NCBI GenBank assembly: GCA_964475835.1
Contig: CAYYYL010000014.1
Span: 1 to 61,241 of the forward strand
Direction of reading: 5' to 3'
DNA from: JABDCI01 sp964475835
Lineage (GTDB): Bacteria; Verrucomicrobiota; Verrucomicrobiia; JABWAM01
Length of the DNA stretch: 61,241 nt
Both the position numbers and the translations under genes were made by a program. The notes under the pieces are model-generated. The model saw nothing but the letters and a program-made list of their open reading frames with translations. It had not been told where the DNA came from and did not search any database. This document shows positions 26,740 through 34,722 of this stretch, piece after piece; the first letter of the stretch is position 1; every line of letters starts with the position of its first letter.

Positions 26740-27698
26740 GAGGGCTCTTTTAACAAGCCCGCAAGGGTAGTCCCCTGCGGGGAGGAAGTGAAGCGGATAA
26801 GCGCCCCCATGTCTTCGGGAATCGGGGCTGCACAGGCGATGGTTTTTTCCGTGACAGGGTGCTGGAACGAGAGTTTCCATGCATGAAGCATCTGTCGTGG
26901 AATTTTCAGAGGGCTGGTGTGTGGGCGTCCATAGGTGAGATCGCCGAGAAGGGGATGCTGGATCGAGGCCAGGTGAACTCGGATCTGATGGGTGCGCCCC
27001 GTGTGGAGATGACATTCCAACAACGAGAAGCCGTCGCCCCGCCCTAAAACCTTCCAATCGGTGAGGGCCGGACGGCCCTTTTCGTCGATCGCCATCTTGC
27101 TGCGATGAATCCGATGCCTGCCAATGGGCTTGTCGATCTTCCCCGAAGGCATGCGAGGCACTCCCCAGACAAGGGCAAGATAGCGCTTTTCGATGGAACG
27201 CGATTGAAACTGTTCCACTAGGCGCCGGTGGGTCACATCGGTTTTCGCCACCACCAGACACCCGCTGGTGTCCTTGTCGAGGCGGTGGACGATGCCCGGC
27301 CGCTCCACGCCACCAATGCCACTGAGCTGTCCTCGGCAGTGATGAAGGAGGGCGTTGACCAACGTGTGTTCCATGTTCCCGGCACCGGCGTGAACCACGA
27401 AATGAGGGGCCTTGTTCAATACCAGCAAATGCTTGTCTTCAAAGAGGATTTCCAAAGGAATGTCCTCGGGTTGGGGAATGGCGGGAGTGGAGGCGGGAAA
27501 GGTGACTTCAATGGAATCCCCAACCCTTACCGGGGATTTAGGGTCCGCGGTTCCCCCACGAAGGAGAACATTCCCCTCTCGGATCAGCCGTTGAAGCATC
27601 GAACGGGATTGGTCCGGGAAACGATCCAGCAAACAGAGATCTAATCGATCCCACCCGATTTCCGTTTGAAAGATTGTTTTCACAAGGCATTGATGCAT
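26736..27698 (-). CDS. RluA/RluD-family rRNA pseudouridine synthase
   Basis: A 320-residue pseudouridine synthase. Residues about 17-75 form an S4 RNA-binding domain (DRLDLCLLDRFPDQSRSMLQ, IREGNVLLRG). The catalytic domain carries PGIVHRLDKDTSG with catalytic Asp141, followed by KRYLALVWG and the LHTGRTHQIRVHLA motif. The RluD subgroup modifies helix 69 of 23S rRNA, but RluA/RluC specificity cannot be excluded. It is the first gene of a pair with the NtrC-type regulator, joined by an ATGA overlap. Confidence 0.93.
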   Translation of the reverse strand: MHQCLVKTIFQTEIGWDRLDLCLLDRFPDQSRSMLQRLIREGNVLLRGGTADPKSPVRVGDSIEVTFPASTPAIPQPEDIPLEILFEDKHLLVLNKAPHFVVHAGAGNMEHTLVNALLHHCRGQLSGIGGVERPGIVHRLDKDTSGCLVVAKTDVTHRRLVEQFQSRSIEKRYLALVWGVPRMPSGKIDKPIGRHRIHRSKMAIDEKGRPALTDWKVLGRGDGFSLLECHLHTGRTHQIRVHLASIQHPLLGDLTYGRPHTSPLKIPRQMLHAWKLSFQHPVTEKTIACAAPIPEDMGALIRFTSSPQGTTLAGLLKEPS

Positions 27699-27771
27699 AA
27701 CATAAGGGCCACCCCCCCGCCAATCACCAAAGACTCATTGACAAATTAATATTTACCCGTACCGTACTAGT

Positions 27772-30700
27772 ATGCAGGCTTCTTTTGCGAGTCAGAGCAA
27801 CACGTTTACGATCGAAAATTTCAACTGCGCGCGTCCGTTCTCCAGTTTTTTGCCGGGCATCGCAGGTCAGGATGGGAAGCCGATGTGGGTTTTCTACACC
27901 AATCGCGGCCAGTGCATTTCGAGTTTTGGGGTGGGAAACAAGGATGGGGCGATGATGGAATTTTTTCCCGCGAACAAGGCGTATGCGGCGACCCCGCTTC
28001 TGGGATTTCAGACTTTCATCCGCGTGGAGGGACCTCATGGGCCAACCCTTTATGAGCCGTTTGGGAGTCATCCTCAGAAGGGAATTCAGCAGTGGATGAG
28101 GATCCGTCCGCATGAAATTGATCTTGAAGAGGTGAACCCCCATCTTCATCTCCGTGTGCGCATGGTGGCCTACAATGCCCCGAGTGAGAAGCTGCCCGTG
28201 CTCGTGCGCCGCATTGAGATTGAAAATCTTGGCAATAAGCCTGTGAAATTCGAGGTGCTGGATGGACTTCCGCGAATTGTTCCCTTCGGATTGAATGAAT
28301 TTCTTTTGAAGAAGATGTCCCGCACGATGGAGGCGTTCGCCGAGGTGACGCACACCGCCGATCATCTTCCGTTTTTCAAACTCAAGGTTGAACCGTCAGA
28401 CAAGCCGGACATCGAATGGGTTGTGGGTGGGTTTTTCAGTTTCACACTTTCGAATGGCCGGATCTCGCCGGTGTTGATCGATCCCGAGGCGATTTTTGCT
28501 CACGACACCAGCTGTCAAATCCCGTTGAATTTTCTGATGGGCCTCGATCCGACCGCCCTGCCCCAGAGGACGGAATCCCTTTCGGCATGTTCGTTCTCGG
28601 TGACGAAGGTGTCCATCCCTGCAGGCAAAAGCCAGTCCATCGATTCATACTACGGGCAGGCGAACGGATGGGAGGATGCCAGTGTTTTCCGAAAAAAAAT
28701 CCAGAAGACGAAGGGGTATTTCGAAGCGAAGCGCACGGAGAGTGAACGTCTGGTGAGTGAGCTTACGGATACGTTTGCCGTACATTCCGGGGTGGATACC
28801 CTTGATGGTTACTCGCGGCAATGTTTCCTCGATAACACCCTGCGCGGCGGACAGCCGTTCATTGTAGAGGGGCCTGAAGGTCCCCAGGTGTTCCACTACT
28901 ACTCCCGCAAACACGGGGACATGGAGCGTGACTACAATTTCTTTGAATTGTCGCCCACGTATTTCTCTCAGGGCAATGGAAATTACCGGGATATCAATCA
29001 GAACCGCCGTTCCGAGGTGCTGTTCTATCCGGGTTTAAAGGCCGGGAACATTGAGACCTTCCTCAATCTGGTCCAGCTCGATGGATACAATCCTCTCGTG
29101 ATCCAATTTGAACGCTTTTACATCGAGGAGAAGTTTCTCTCGGCAGCGGAATCCGTCCTTCCGCCGAAATCACGCTCCGATTGGCGACTATTCCTTTCCA
29201 AACCTTTTAATCCAGGCGAGCTATTCGAACGATTGATCGGAGTGTTCAAGACCAAGGAGGCGGCCTACAAGCCATTTGTCACTCTTCTTGGAAAGGCGAA
29301 GAAGATACAGGATGCCGTTCATGGCGAGGGATTCTGGATCGACCATTGGACGTACAATCTCGATCTGATCGAAAACTTCACTGCGGTTTATCCCGATCAG
29401 CTCCGCGCGCTGTTTGTGGAGAGGCGAGATTTCACCTACTACGACAACGATCACATCGTCCTTCCCCGGCATCGAAAATATGTGCGTCGCGCCGACGGAG
29501 CCATCCGCCAGTTTCATTCCGTGGTTTGCGATCCCGAGAAAAAGCAGATGATTGCGCAGCGCAAACACGAGCCACATCAGGTGCGGACGGATTTTGGAAA
29601 GGGGCCGGTCTACCGGACCACGCTCCTGGAGAAGGTGTTGAACCTGGTGGCCATCAAGGCGGCCACGCTCGATCCCTTTGGAATGGGAATTGAAATGGAA
29701 TCGGAGAAGCCGGGTTGGTGTGATGCGCTCAATGGTCTCCCCGGGCTGATGGGATCGTCGGTCAATGAAGCGTTCGAGTTGCGACGCTGGATCGCTTATT
29801 TGAAGGATCACCTGAATGCCATATTAAAGCCGAATGAGGCCATCACGCTGTCACGTGAGGTGGGGGACCTTCTGGTGGCCGTTCGTGTGGTTCTCTCTCT
29901 CGCCGATCATCGTGATTTCTTCAAAACGTGGGACAAACTCTCTTCACTTCGCGAGCAGTTCCGTGAAAAGACACGCCTTGGTCTGAGCGGGGACATCACG
30001 GAAATCGGTCGTGATGACATCGATTCCTTCCTGCAGAGTGTGGATCGGGTGCTTGAAAAGGGCCTGCAGAAGGCGTTTCGATCCGATGGATTGTGCACCA
30101 CCTATTTTATCAATGAAGTGACGCGTTACGAGTCCCTCCCGGCCGCGGCCCCGACTGGCTTGAATGGAAATCACGAACCTGTAGCCAGTTATGTGCTCGC
30201 CCTGGAGTTCAAGCAAACTCCCGTGAGTCCGTTTCTGGAAGGGCCCGTCCACGCGTTGCGGGGCATGAGCGATCCGAAACAGGGACGGAAATTGTACGAG
30301 GCGGTAAAGCAATCCGATCTCTACGATCGCGTGCTCAAGATGTACAAATTGAATGTTCCCCTTACCAAGGAATCCTTCGAGATCGGGCGCAACAAAATTT
30401 TCACCCCGGGTTGGCTGGAAAATGAGTCGGTGTTTCTCCACATGGCCTACAAATACATGCTGGAAACCCTGCGCATTGGTCTCGTGGACGAATTTTTCGA
30501 GGACTTGAAGCATGGTTTGGTGGCGTTCCAGGATCCAAAGAAGTACGGACGCTCCAATCTTGAAAACTCCTCCTTCATCGCCAGCAGCCGGTTTCCCGAT
30601 AAACGCCTTCACGGCGCTGGGTTTGTCGCGCGGCTGACGGGCGCCACCGCCGAGTGGATCAGCATGGTGTTTCACATGGGATTGGGTTCGGAGCCATTCC

Positions 30701-31008
30701 GTTATGTGAAGGGCGAGCTTCGGTTCGAACCGGTTCCAGTGCTGTCCAAATGGTTGTTTAGTGAAACCGCCACCACGGGTTTTAAAAAGAACACCTTCGG
30801 ATTCAAACTTTTCGGCCGGACTTGGATTGTGTATCACAACCCATCCCGCCGGGATACGTATCGCGGTCGCCGTCTCTTCCCTTCGGCCTACACATTGCGG
30901 TATTCCAATGGGAAGGAGATCACGCACGAAGGGCGTTATCTTCCAGAATCGCTGGCTCTGCAGTTGCGCGAGGGCCGATTCGAGCGGGTTACGATTGAGT
31001 TGGAGTAG
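27772..31008 (+). CDS. large cellobiose-phosphorylase-like carbohydrate-active protein
   Basis: A 1078-residue protein without a signal peptide. The N-terminal 270 residues are beta-rich (TLYEPFGSHPQKGIQQWMRI, RRIEIENLGNKPVKFEVLDG), like the beta-sandwich of GH94/GH36-type enzymes. The central part looks like an (alpha/alpha)6 barrel, with FHYYSRKHGDMERDYNFFEL, GNYRDINQNRRSEV and GWCDALNGLPGLMGSS, and the end resembles LHGAGFVARLTGATAEW. The architecture recalls cellobiose phosphorylase-type proteins, but I cannot place the catalytic acid or the phosphate site, so phosphorylase activity is not claimed. TTGACA occurs at 27738-27743 upstream without a well-spaced -10. Its last 20 bases overlap the convergent lgt gene. 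Confidence 0.45.
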   Translation: MQASFASQSNTFTIENFNCARPFSSFLPGIAGQDGKPMWVFYTNRGQCISSFGVGNKDGAMMEFFPANKAYAATPLLGFQTFIRVEGPHGPTLYEPFGSHPQKGIQQWMRIRPHEIDLEEVNPHLHLRVRMVAYNAPSEKLPVLVRRIEIENLGNKPVKFEVLDGLPRIVPFGLNEFLLKKMSRTMEAFAEVTHTADHLPFFKLKVEPSDKPDIEWVVGGFFSFTLSNGRISPVLIDPEAIFAHDTSCQIPLNFLMGLDPTALPQRTESLSACSFSVTKVSIPAGKSQSIDSYYGQANGWEDASVFRKKIQKTKGYFEAKRTESERLVSELTDTFAVHSGVDTLDGYSRQCFLDNTLRGGQPFIVEGPEGPQVFHYYSRKHGDMERDYNFFELSPTYFSQGNGNYRDINQNRRSEVLFYPGLKAGNIETFLNLVQLDGYNPLVIQFERFYIEEKFLSAAESVLPPKSRSDWRLFLSKPFNPGELFERLIGVFKTKEAAYKPFVTLLGKAKKIQDAVHGEGFWIDHWTYNLDLIENFTAVYPDQLRALFVERRDFTYYDNDHIVLPRHRKYVRRADGAIRQFHSVVCDPEKKQMIAQRKHEPHQVRTDFGKGPVYRTTLLEKVLNLVAIKAATLDPFGMGIEMESEKPGWCDALNGLPGLMGSSVNEAFELRRWIAYLKDHLNAILKPNEAITLSREVGDLLVAVRVVLSLADHRDFFKTWDKLSSLREQFREKTRLGLSGDITEIGRDDIDSFLQSVDRVLEKGLQKAFRSDGLCTTYFINEVTRYESLPAAAPTGLNGNHEPVASYVLALEFKQTPVSPFLEGPVHALRGMSDPKQGRKLYEAVKQSDLYDRVLKMYKLNVPLTKESFEIGRNKIFTPGWLENESVFLHMAYKYMLETLRIGLVDEFFEDLKHGLVAFQDPKKYGRSNLENSSFIASSRFPDKRLHGAGFVARLTGATAEWISMVFHMGLGSEPFRYVKGELRFEPVPVLSKWLFSETATTGFKKNTFGFKLFGRTWIVYHNPSRRDTYRGRRLFPSAYTLRYSNGKEITHEGRYLPESLALQLREGRFERVTIELE

Positions 31009-31792
31009 TCGCCTGCCGGATCAAGGTGCGTTGGACACGGAACGCCCTCATGGCGGAACGGGTCATTCCCACCCATGCGACGACAAAAATCACGCCCGAC
31101 ACCGCTTGGGCGAGGGTGAAGCGACCCAGGATATCGTGGGGCACGTCGCCTCGCCAGAATTCCACGAGGAAACGGAGCATCGAGTAGAGGAGGCAATAGG
31201 ACCATGCGAGCTTTCCTGGATAACGGGCGGTTCTTTCGAGCACAAGCAGGGTGCAGACGATATTGAGAAGTCCCAGGAATTCATAGATCTGCGTGGGATG
31301 AATCGCCATTCCCGCGACTTCAGCGGGAGATTCCGGGCGGACCGCCCAGAAGTGATCGCACGGTTTGCCATAGCAACATCCCTGCATGAAACAACCCAGA
31401 CGCCCAAAGGCATGTCCCAGCGCGAGTGAGGGGACCAGGGCATCCGCGACGAGAGGCAGGGGTTTCTTTTTAAGTCTGGTCCAGAGAATCAGCGTGGTGC
31501 ACGCGGCAAGGAATCCCCCAAAAAAGACGAGGCCCCCGTGCTGGATCATGAAGATCTCGCGCGGATTTCCTGCGAAAAACTCCGACCAGTTCCAGATCAC
31601 AAAGTACGCCCGGGCTCCCAGCACTCCACTGAAAAACAGCAGAAAAATCAGATTCGAGGCCTCCGATTCGTTCAATCCCAGACCGGGGGCGCGTTTCCGG
31701 AACATCCGGTATGCCAGTATCAGGCCGGTGGCAATCAAAACTCCATACCAGCGTAACACGAGAAACCCGAAGTCGTGGATGATCGGATGCAT
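30989..31792 (-). CDS. lgt: prolipoprotein diacylglyceryl transferase
   Basis: A 267-residue inner-membrane enzyme that transfers diacylglycerol from phosphatidylglycerol to the lipobox Cys of prolipoproteins. About seven hydrophobic helices are seen. Signature segments are IHDFGFLVLRWYGVLIATGL, HGGLVFFGGFLAA, GRLGCFMQGCCYGKPC (the Lgt signature, here Cys-rich) and HPTQIYE. ATG 31792 aligns with the usual N terminus (MHPIIHDFG). The gene is transcribed divergently from the Ser/Thr kinase, and its 3' end overlaps that of the carbohydrate-active gene by 20 bases. Confidence 0.93.
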   Translation of the reverse strand: MHPIIHDFGFLVLRWYGVLIATGLILAYRMFRKRAPGLGLNESEASNLIFLLFFSGVLGARAYFVIWNWSEFFAGNPREIFMIQHGGLVFFGGFLAACTTLILWTRLKKKPLPLVADALVPSLALGHAFGRLGCFMQGCCYGKPCDHFWAVRPESPAEVAGMAIHPTQIYEFLGLLNIVCTLLVLERTARYPGKLAWSYCLLYSMLRFLVEFWRGDVPHDILGRFTLAQAVSGVIFVVAWVGMTRSAMRAFRVQRTLIRQATTPTQS

Positions 31793-31872
31793 GAGGTTCA
31801 AGCCTAACAGGCCTCCGAGTCCATGACAACGGTTGCGTTGAGGGGATGACTTCAAGTCAACGGGGGTTGAAT

Positions 31873-31892
31873 CTCCCTGCTTGAGCAGGGAG
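31873..31892. repeat. 8-bp perfect hairpin CTCCCTGC-TTGA-GCAGGGAG
   Basis: This stem-loop with a four-base loop sits in the 331-base divergent region between lgt and the kinase gene. The region also contains a nested palindromic element downstream. With no T-run and with both flanking genes pointing away, it is more likely an operator or part of a repeat than a terminator. Confidence 0.4.
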
Positions 31893-31926
31893 TGAGTTCA
31901 GTCTTTGAATTCAGAAAAGAGCAGAT

Positions 31927-32056
31927 GAAACCACAGATTAACGCAGATTTTCGCAGATGATTCAGAGCAAAGAGGCAGATTGCCGATGCCGCATTACGGC
32001 ATCGGCAAAAACCTTCAGGAAAAAATCTGTGTCAATCTGCGTGAATCTGCGGTTCC
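31927..32056. repeat. nested palindromic repeat (REP/MITE-like) with CGCAGATT units
   Basis: Two outer arms of about 34 bases (31927-31960 and 32022-32056) are imperfect inverted copies containing the repeated unit ACGCAGATT. Between them is a perfect 12-bp stem, TTGCCGATGCCG (31980-31991) with CGGCATCGGCAA (31997-32008), and a five-base loop. From memory, intergenic repeats built on (A)CGCAGATTNACGCAGAT occur in many environmental bacterial genomes; that is recollection, not a search. It lies immediately before the kinase gene and its apparent coding extension is repeat-derived. Confidence 0.65.
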
Positions 32057-32123
32057 TTCTGGTTTGGGTTGGTGTAATCCCGTGGGACTTCATGTTTCAG
32101 AAGTCGGAAAAGGAGCCAGCATC

Positions 32124-34676
32124 GTGAATGGCGGGATGGAAAGCCCGAATCATGGCAATATCGTGGTCATTCCCGATGGCTTCTGCTATATCCACAACCT
32201 GATGGAGCCTCCCGGAATTGAGACGCCACCGAGTTTGAAGCCTTGTCCCCAATGCGGGACCATGGTGATGTTTCATTTTCAGGATAGCCGCTATTCCTGT
32301 CCCCAGTGCCACTACCTGCTTCCCGATCAGGTCGCTCACTACAAACTCCTGCAAATCATTGGAACCGGAGGGATGGGGGCCGTCTATCGCGGCCTCGACA
32401 TCTCGCTGGAACGCAATGTCGCGGTGAAGGTGATGCGTGAGGAGTTCGCGAAGAACCCTCAGTTTGTGGAAAGTTTTTTGCGCGAAGCCCGTGCCGCTGC
32501 CTCCCTCAATCATCCCAACGTGGCCCAGATCTATTCCTTCGGGGAGCAGGACGGGCGGTACTATCTTGTGATGGAGCTCCTTCCGGGAGGAAGCCTCGAT
32601 GATCGCATCGAAAAGGAGCATCATGTGGCGGAGTTGGACGTGCTGGACGTGGGCATTCAGGTGGCGAGCGGGCTGAGGGCTGCGTACGAGCGCGGATTGA
32701 TTCATCGTGACATCAAGCCCGGCAACATTCTCTTTTCCCACGACGGTACAGCAAAGGTCGTTGATTTTGGTCTCGCGCGTTTTGTGACCAAGGCGCACGC
32801 CCAGCACCAGGAGGAGGGGATTTGGGGAACCCCCTACTATATCGCCCCCGAAAAAGTGTCTCAGAACAAAGAGGACTTTCGCAGCGATATCTACAGCCTG
32901 GGAGGCACCCTGTTTCATGCACTTGCCGGACGACCTCCCTTCGACGCAGGAACTTCGACGGAGGTGGTATTGAAACACCTCCATTCCCCTGCGGTTTCGC
33001 TCAAGGCTTTCGTGCCGGACTGCACCGATCAATGTGCCGATGTCATTGGTCGCATGCTGCGCCGGGAGCCTGGGGATCGTCCGAAGACTTATGATGAGCT
33101 GATCAATGCGCTTGCTTACGCCAAGCGTTTTGCCCTGGCCAAGAAGCCGCCGGCCCCGATCGAGGTGAAAAAGGATTTTTCCATGGCCGCGCTTCTGGGT
33201 ACGGCCGGGGTGATTTTTATCACCCTGCTGCTTCTGCTTTGGGGATGGTTTCATCGTCAGCAATATTTTGGGGGCGACCCAGGGCTTCCATCTCCGCCTT
33301 CCACGAATGGAGTGGTTCAAAGTGCACATACCGATCCCACTCCTCCCACGCCCCCGGTTCCCTCGCGGGATGAACTTCAGATCTCCATCGATAATGCTCA
33401 TGAGACTTCCGCCCAGGAGGGTGCCGTCTTCGCGATTGCACGATTCGAGGCGATTCTCGATCGCCTTCCCGAGAACCACGACCTGCGTCCGTGGGTTCAT
33501 CTGCATCTTGCCCGCGCGCGCCTGATGGCGGGGAGGGACGCCCAGGGCCAGCTGGAGCTTGCCGATCTCACCGGGACGCGGACCCCCGAATCATTCGCAG
33601 CGGAAATGCCTGCCGCCGACTACCCCGCTTTTCTCGCCATGATTTTAAGAGGAAAGATTTCGTCGGATGTCTTCAACCGTGTGACGCTCGGAATGCCGCC
33701 CTGGATGCAGGCGATCGCGTATTTTGATGCCGGGCTTGCCGCGCAGAAAGCGGACAATCTTTCGGAAGGGGCGCGTTACTGGCGCGTCTATGCCGACCTC
33801 GCCAGTGTCACCGAGGGTGCCTGGGCGTTTGCCTATCAACCCCTCGCCCGCGATTTCGCCAATGAATACGAACAGTTCAAGGCCCTCGAAACCCAGGTGT
33901 CGAACCTTCAGAGCACGGGAAAGGCCGAACAGGTTGCGGACCTCCTGAAGGAGAAACAGGCGGTCTGGCAGATTCCATCCATTCGCCAGCGTGTGATCCG
34001 GCTGGGTGAAGTCAACCGGCTTGTCCTCGCAAAAAAGAAGGCGGAGCAGGAGGAGAAGATCCGTCAGGACGCCGCTCTCAAGCAACAAATGGAGGCTGAG
34101 GCGAAGTTGATTGATAATATGCGCAAGCAACGGGTGATCTATCTGCCCGGTTATCAGTTCGAGGAGTTGCAAAGCGCATGGAAGACGCTTTTGCCTGACA
34201 TCAAGACCGACACCAGTCGCAAAGTGGTGCAGTATAATATCGATGTCGCGCGTTCTCTTGCTGAGTTTAAGCAGGGGCTTGCTCGCGACATCAAAGCCTG
34301 GCCATACGAGGGACAGAAGGTGGTGACCCGGACCAATCGGAAGATGATGGGGTCGCTGTGTGATGTGCGTGACGACAAGCTCGTGTTTCGCGTGGAATTT
34401 GGTCCGGGACAAAGCGGTGAAACATTCTGCCGGTGGCAGGACCTGGCGCCCTCGGCCATCGTGGAGATCGCCGATCACTACCTCGATCGCGTCGAAAAAG
34501 TCCCCGAGCCCAATAATGTGGAGCTGGCCCGACGATCCCTTGCCCTGGCGGTGTTTACCCGTGAATACGCTCTTGCGGAGACGTTGACCCGGAAATATCT
34601 GTCCTATGCGATGAACACGCAGTCCAACATCCGCGAACAAGTCGACAAGCTCTTTCCGGCATCCGTGCCGAGGTGA
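32124..34676 (+). CDS. zinc-ribbon transmembrane Ser/Thr protein kinase
   Basis: An 850-residue Hanks-type kinase. A zinc ribbon (PCPQCG and SCPQCHYL) lies at about 40-62. The kinase domain (72-330) is complete: glycine loop IGTGGMGAVY, Lys102 in NVAVKVM, HRDIKPGN (194-201), DFG at 214-216 and APE in IAPEK. One membrane helix spans about 354-376, and the 470-residue remainder, with helical repeat-like and coiled-coil segments (KKKAEQEEKIRQDAALKQQM), would lie outside the membrane. I chose GTG 32124 because AGGAG (32111-32115) is eight bases before it; the open frame upstream runs through a palindromic repeat and is not protein-like. Substrates are unknown. Confidence 0.88.
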   Translation: MNGGMESPNHGNIVVIPDGFCYIHNLMEPPGIETPPSLKPCPQCGTMVMFHFQDSRYSCPQCHYLLPDQVAHYKLLQIIGTGGMGAVYRGLDISLERNVAVKVMREEFAKNPQFVESFLREARAAASLNHPNVAQIYSFGEQDGRYYLVMELLPGGSLDDRIEKEHHVAELDVLDVGIQVASGLRAAYERGLIHRDIKPGNILFSHDGTAKVVDFGLARFVTKAHAQHQEEGIWGTPYYIAPEKVSQNKEDFRSDIYSLGGTLFHALAGRPPFDAGTSTEVVLKHLHSPAVSLKAFVPDCTDQCADVIGRMLRREPGDRPKTYDELINALAYAKRFALAKKPPAPIEVKKDFSMAALLGTAGVIFITLLLLLWGWFHRQQYFGGDPGLPSPPSTNGVVQSAHTDPTPPTPPVPSRDELQISIDNAHETSAQEGAVFAIARFEAILDRLPENHDLRPWVHLHLARARLMAGRDAQGQLELADLTGTRTPESFAAEMPAADYPAFLAMILRGKISSDVFNRVTLGMPPWMQAIAYFDAGLAAQKADNLSEGARYWRVYADLASVTEGAWAFAYQPLARDFANEYEQFKALETQVSNLQSTGKAEQVADLLKEKQAVWQIPSIRQRVIRLGEVNRLVLAKKKAEQEEKIRQDAALKQQMEAEAKLIDNMRKQRVIYLPGYQFEELQSAWKTLLPDIKTDTSRKVVQYNIDVARSLAEFKQGLARDIKAWPYEGQKVVTRTNRKMMGSLCDVRDDKLVFRVEFGPGQSGETFCRWQDLAPSAIVEIADHYLDRVEKVPEPNNVELARRSLALAVFTREYALAETLTRKYLSYAMNTQSNIREQVDKLFPASVPR

Positions 34677-34722
34677 GCATTGGGGTGGGGACTGACCCGC
34701 TCAGGAAAGAATATCTTTTAAT

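Noticed and set aside
31980..32123. N-terminal extension of the Ser/Thr kinase
   Set aside because: The extension is encoded by the palindromic repeat and precedes a well-spaced AGGAG and GTG at 32124.
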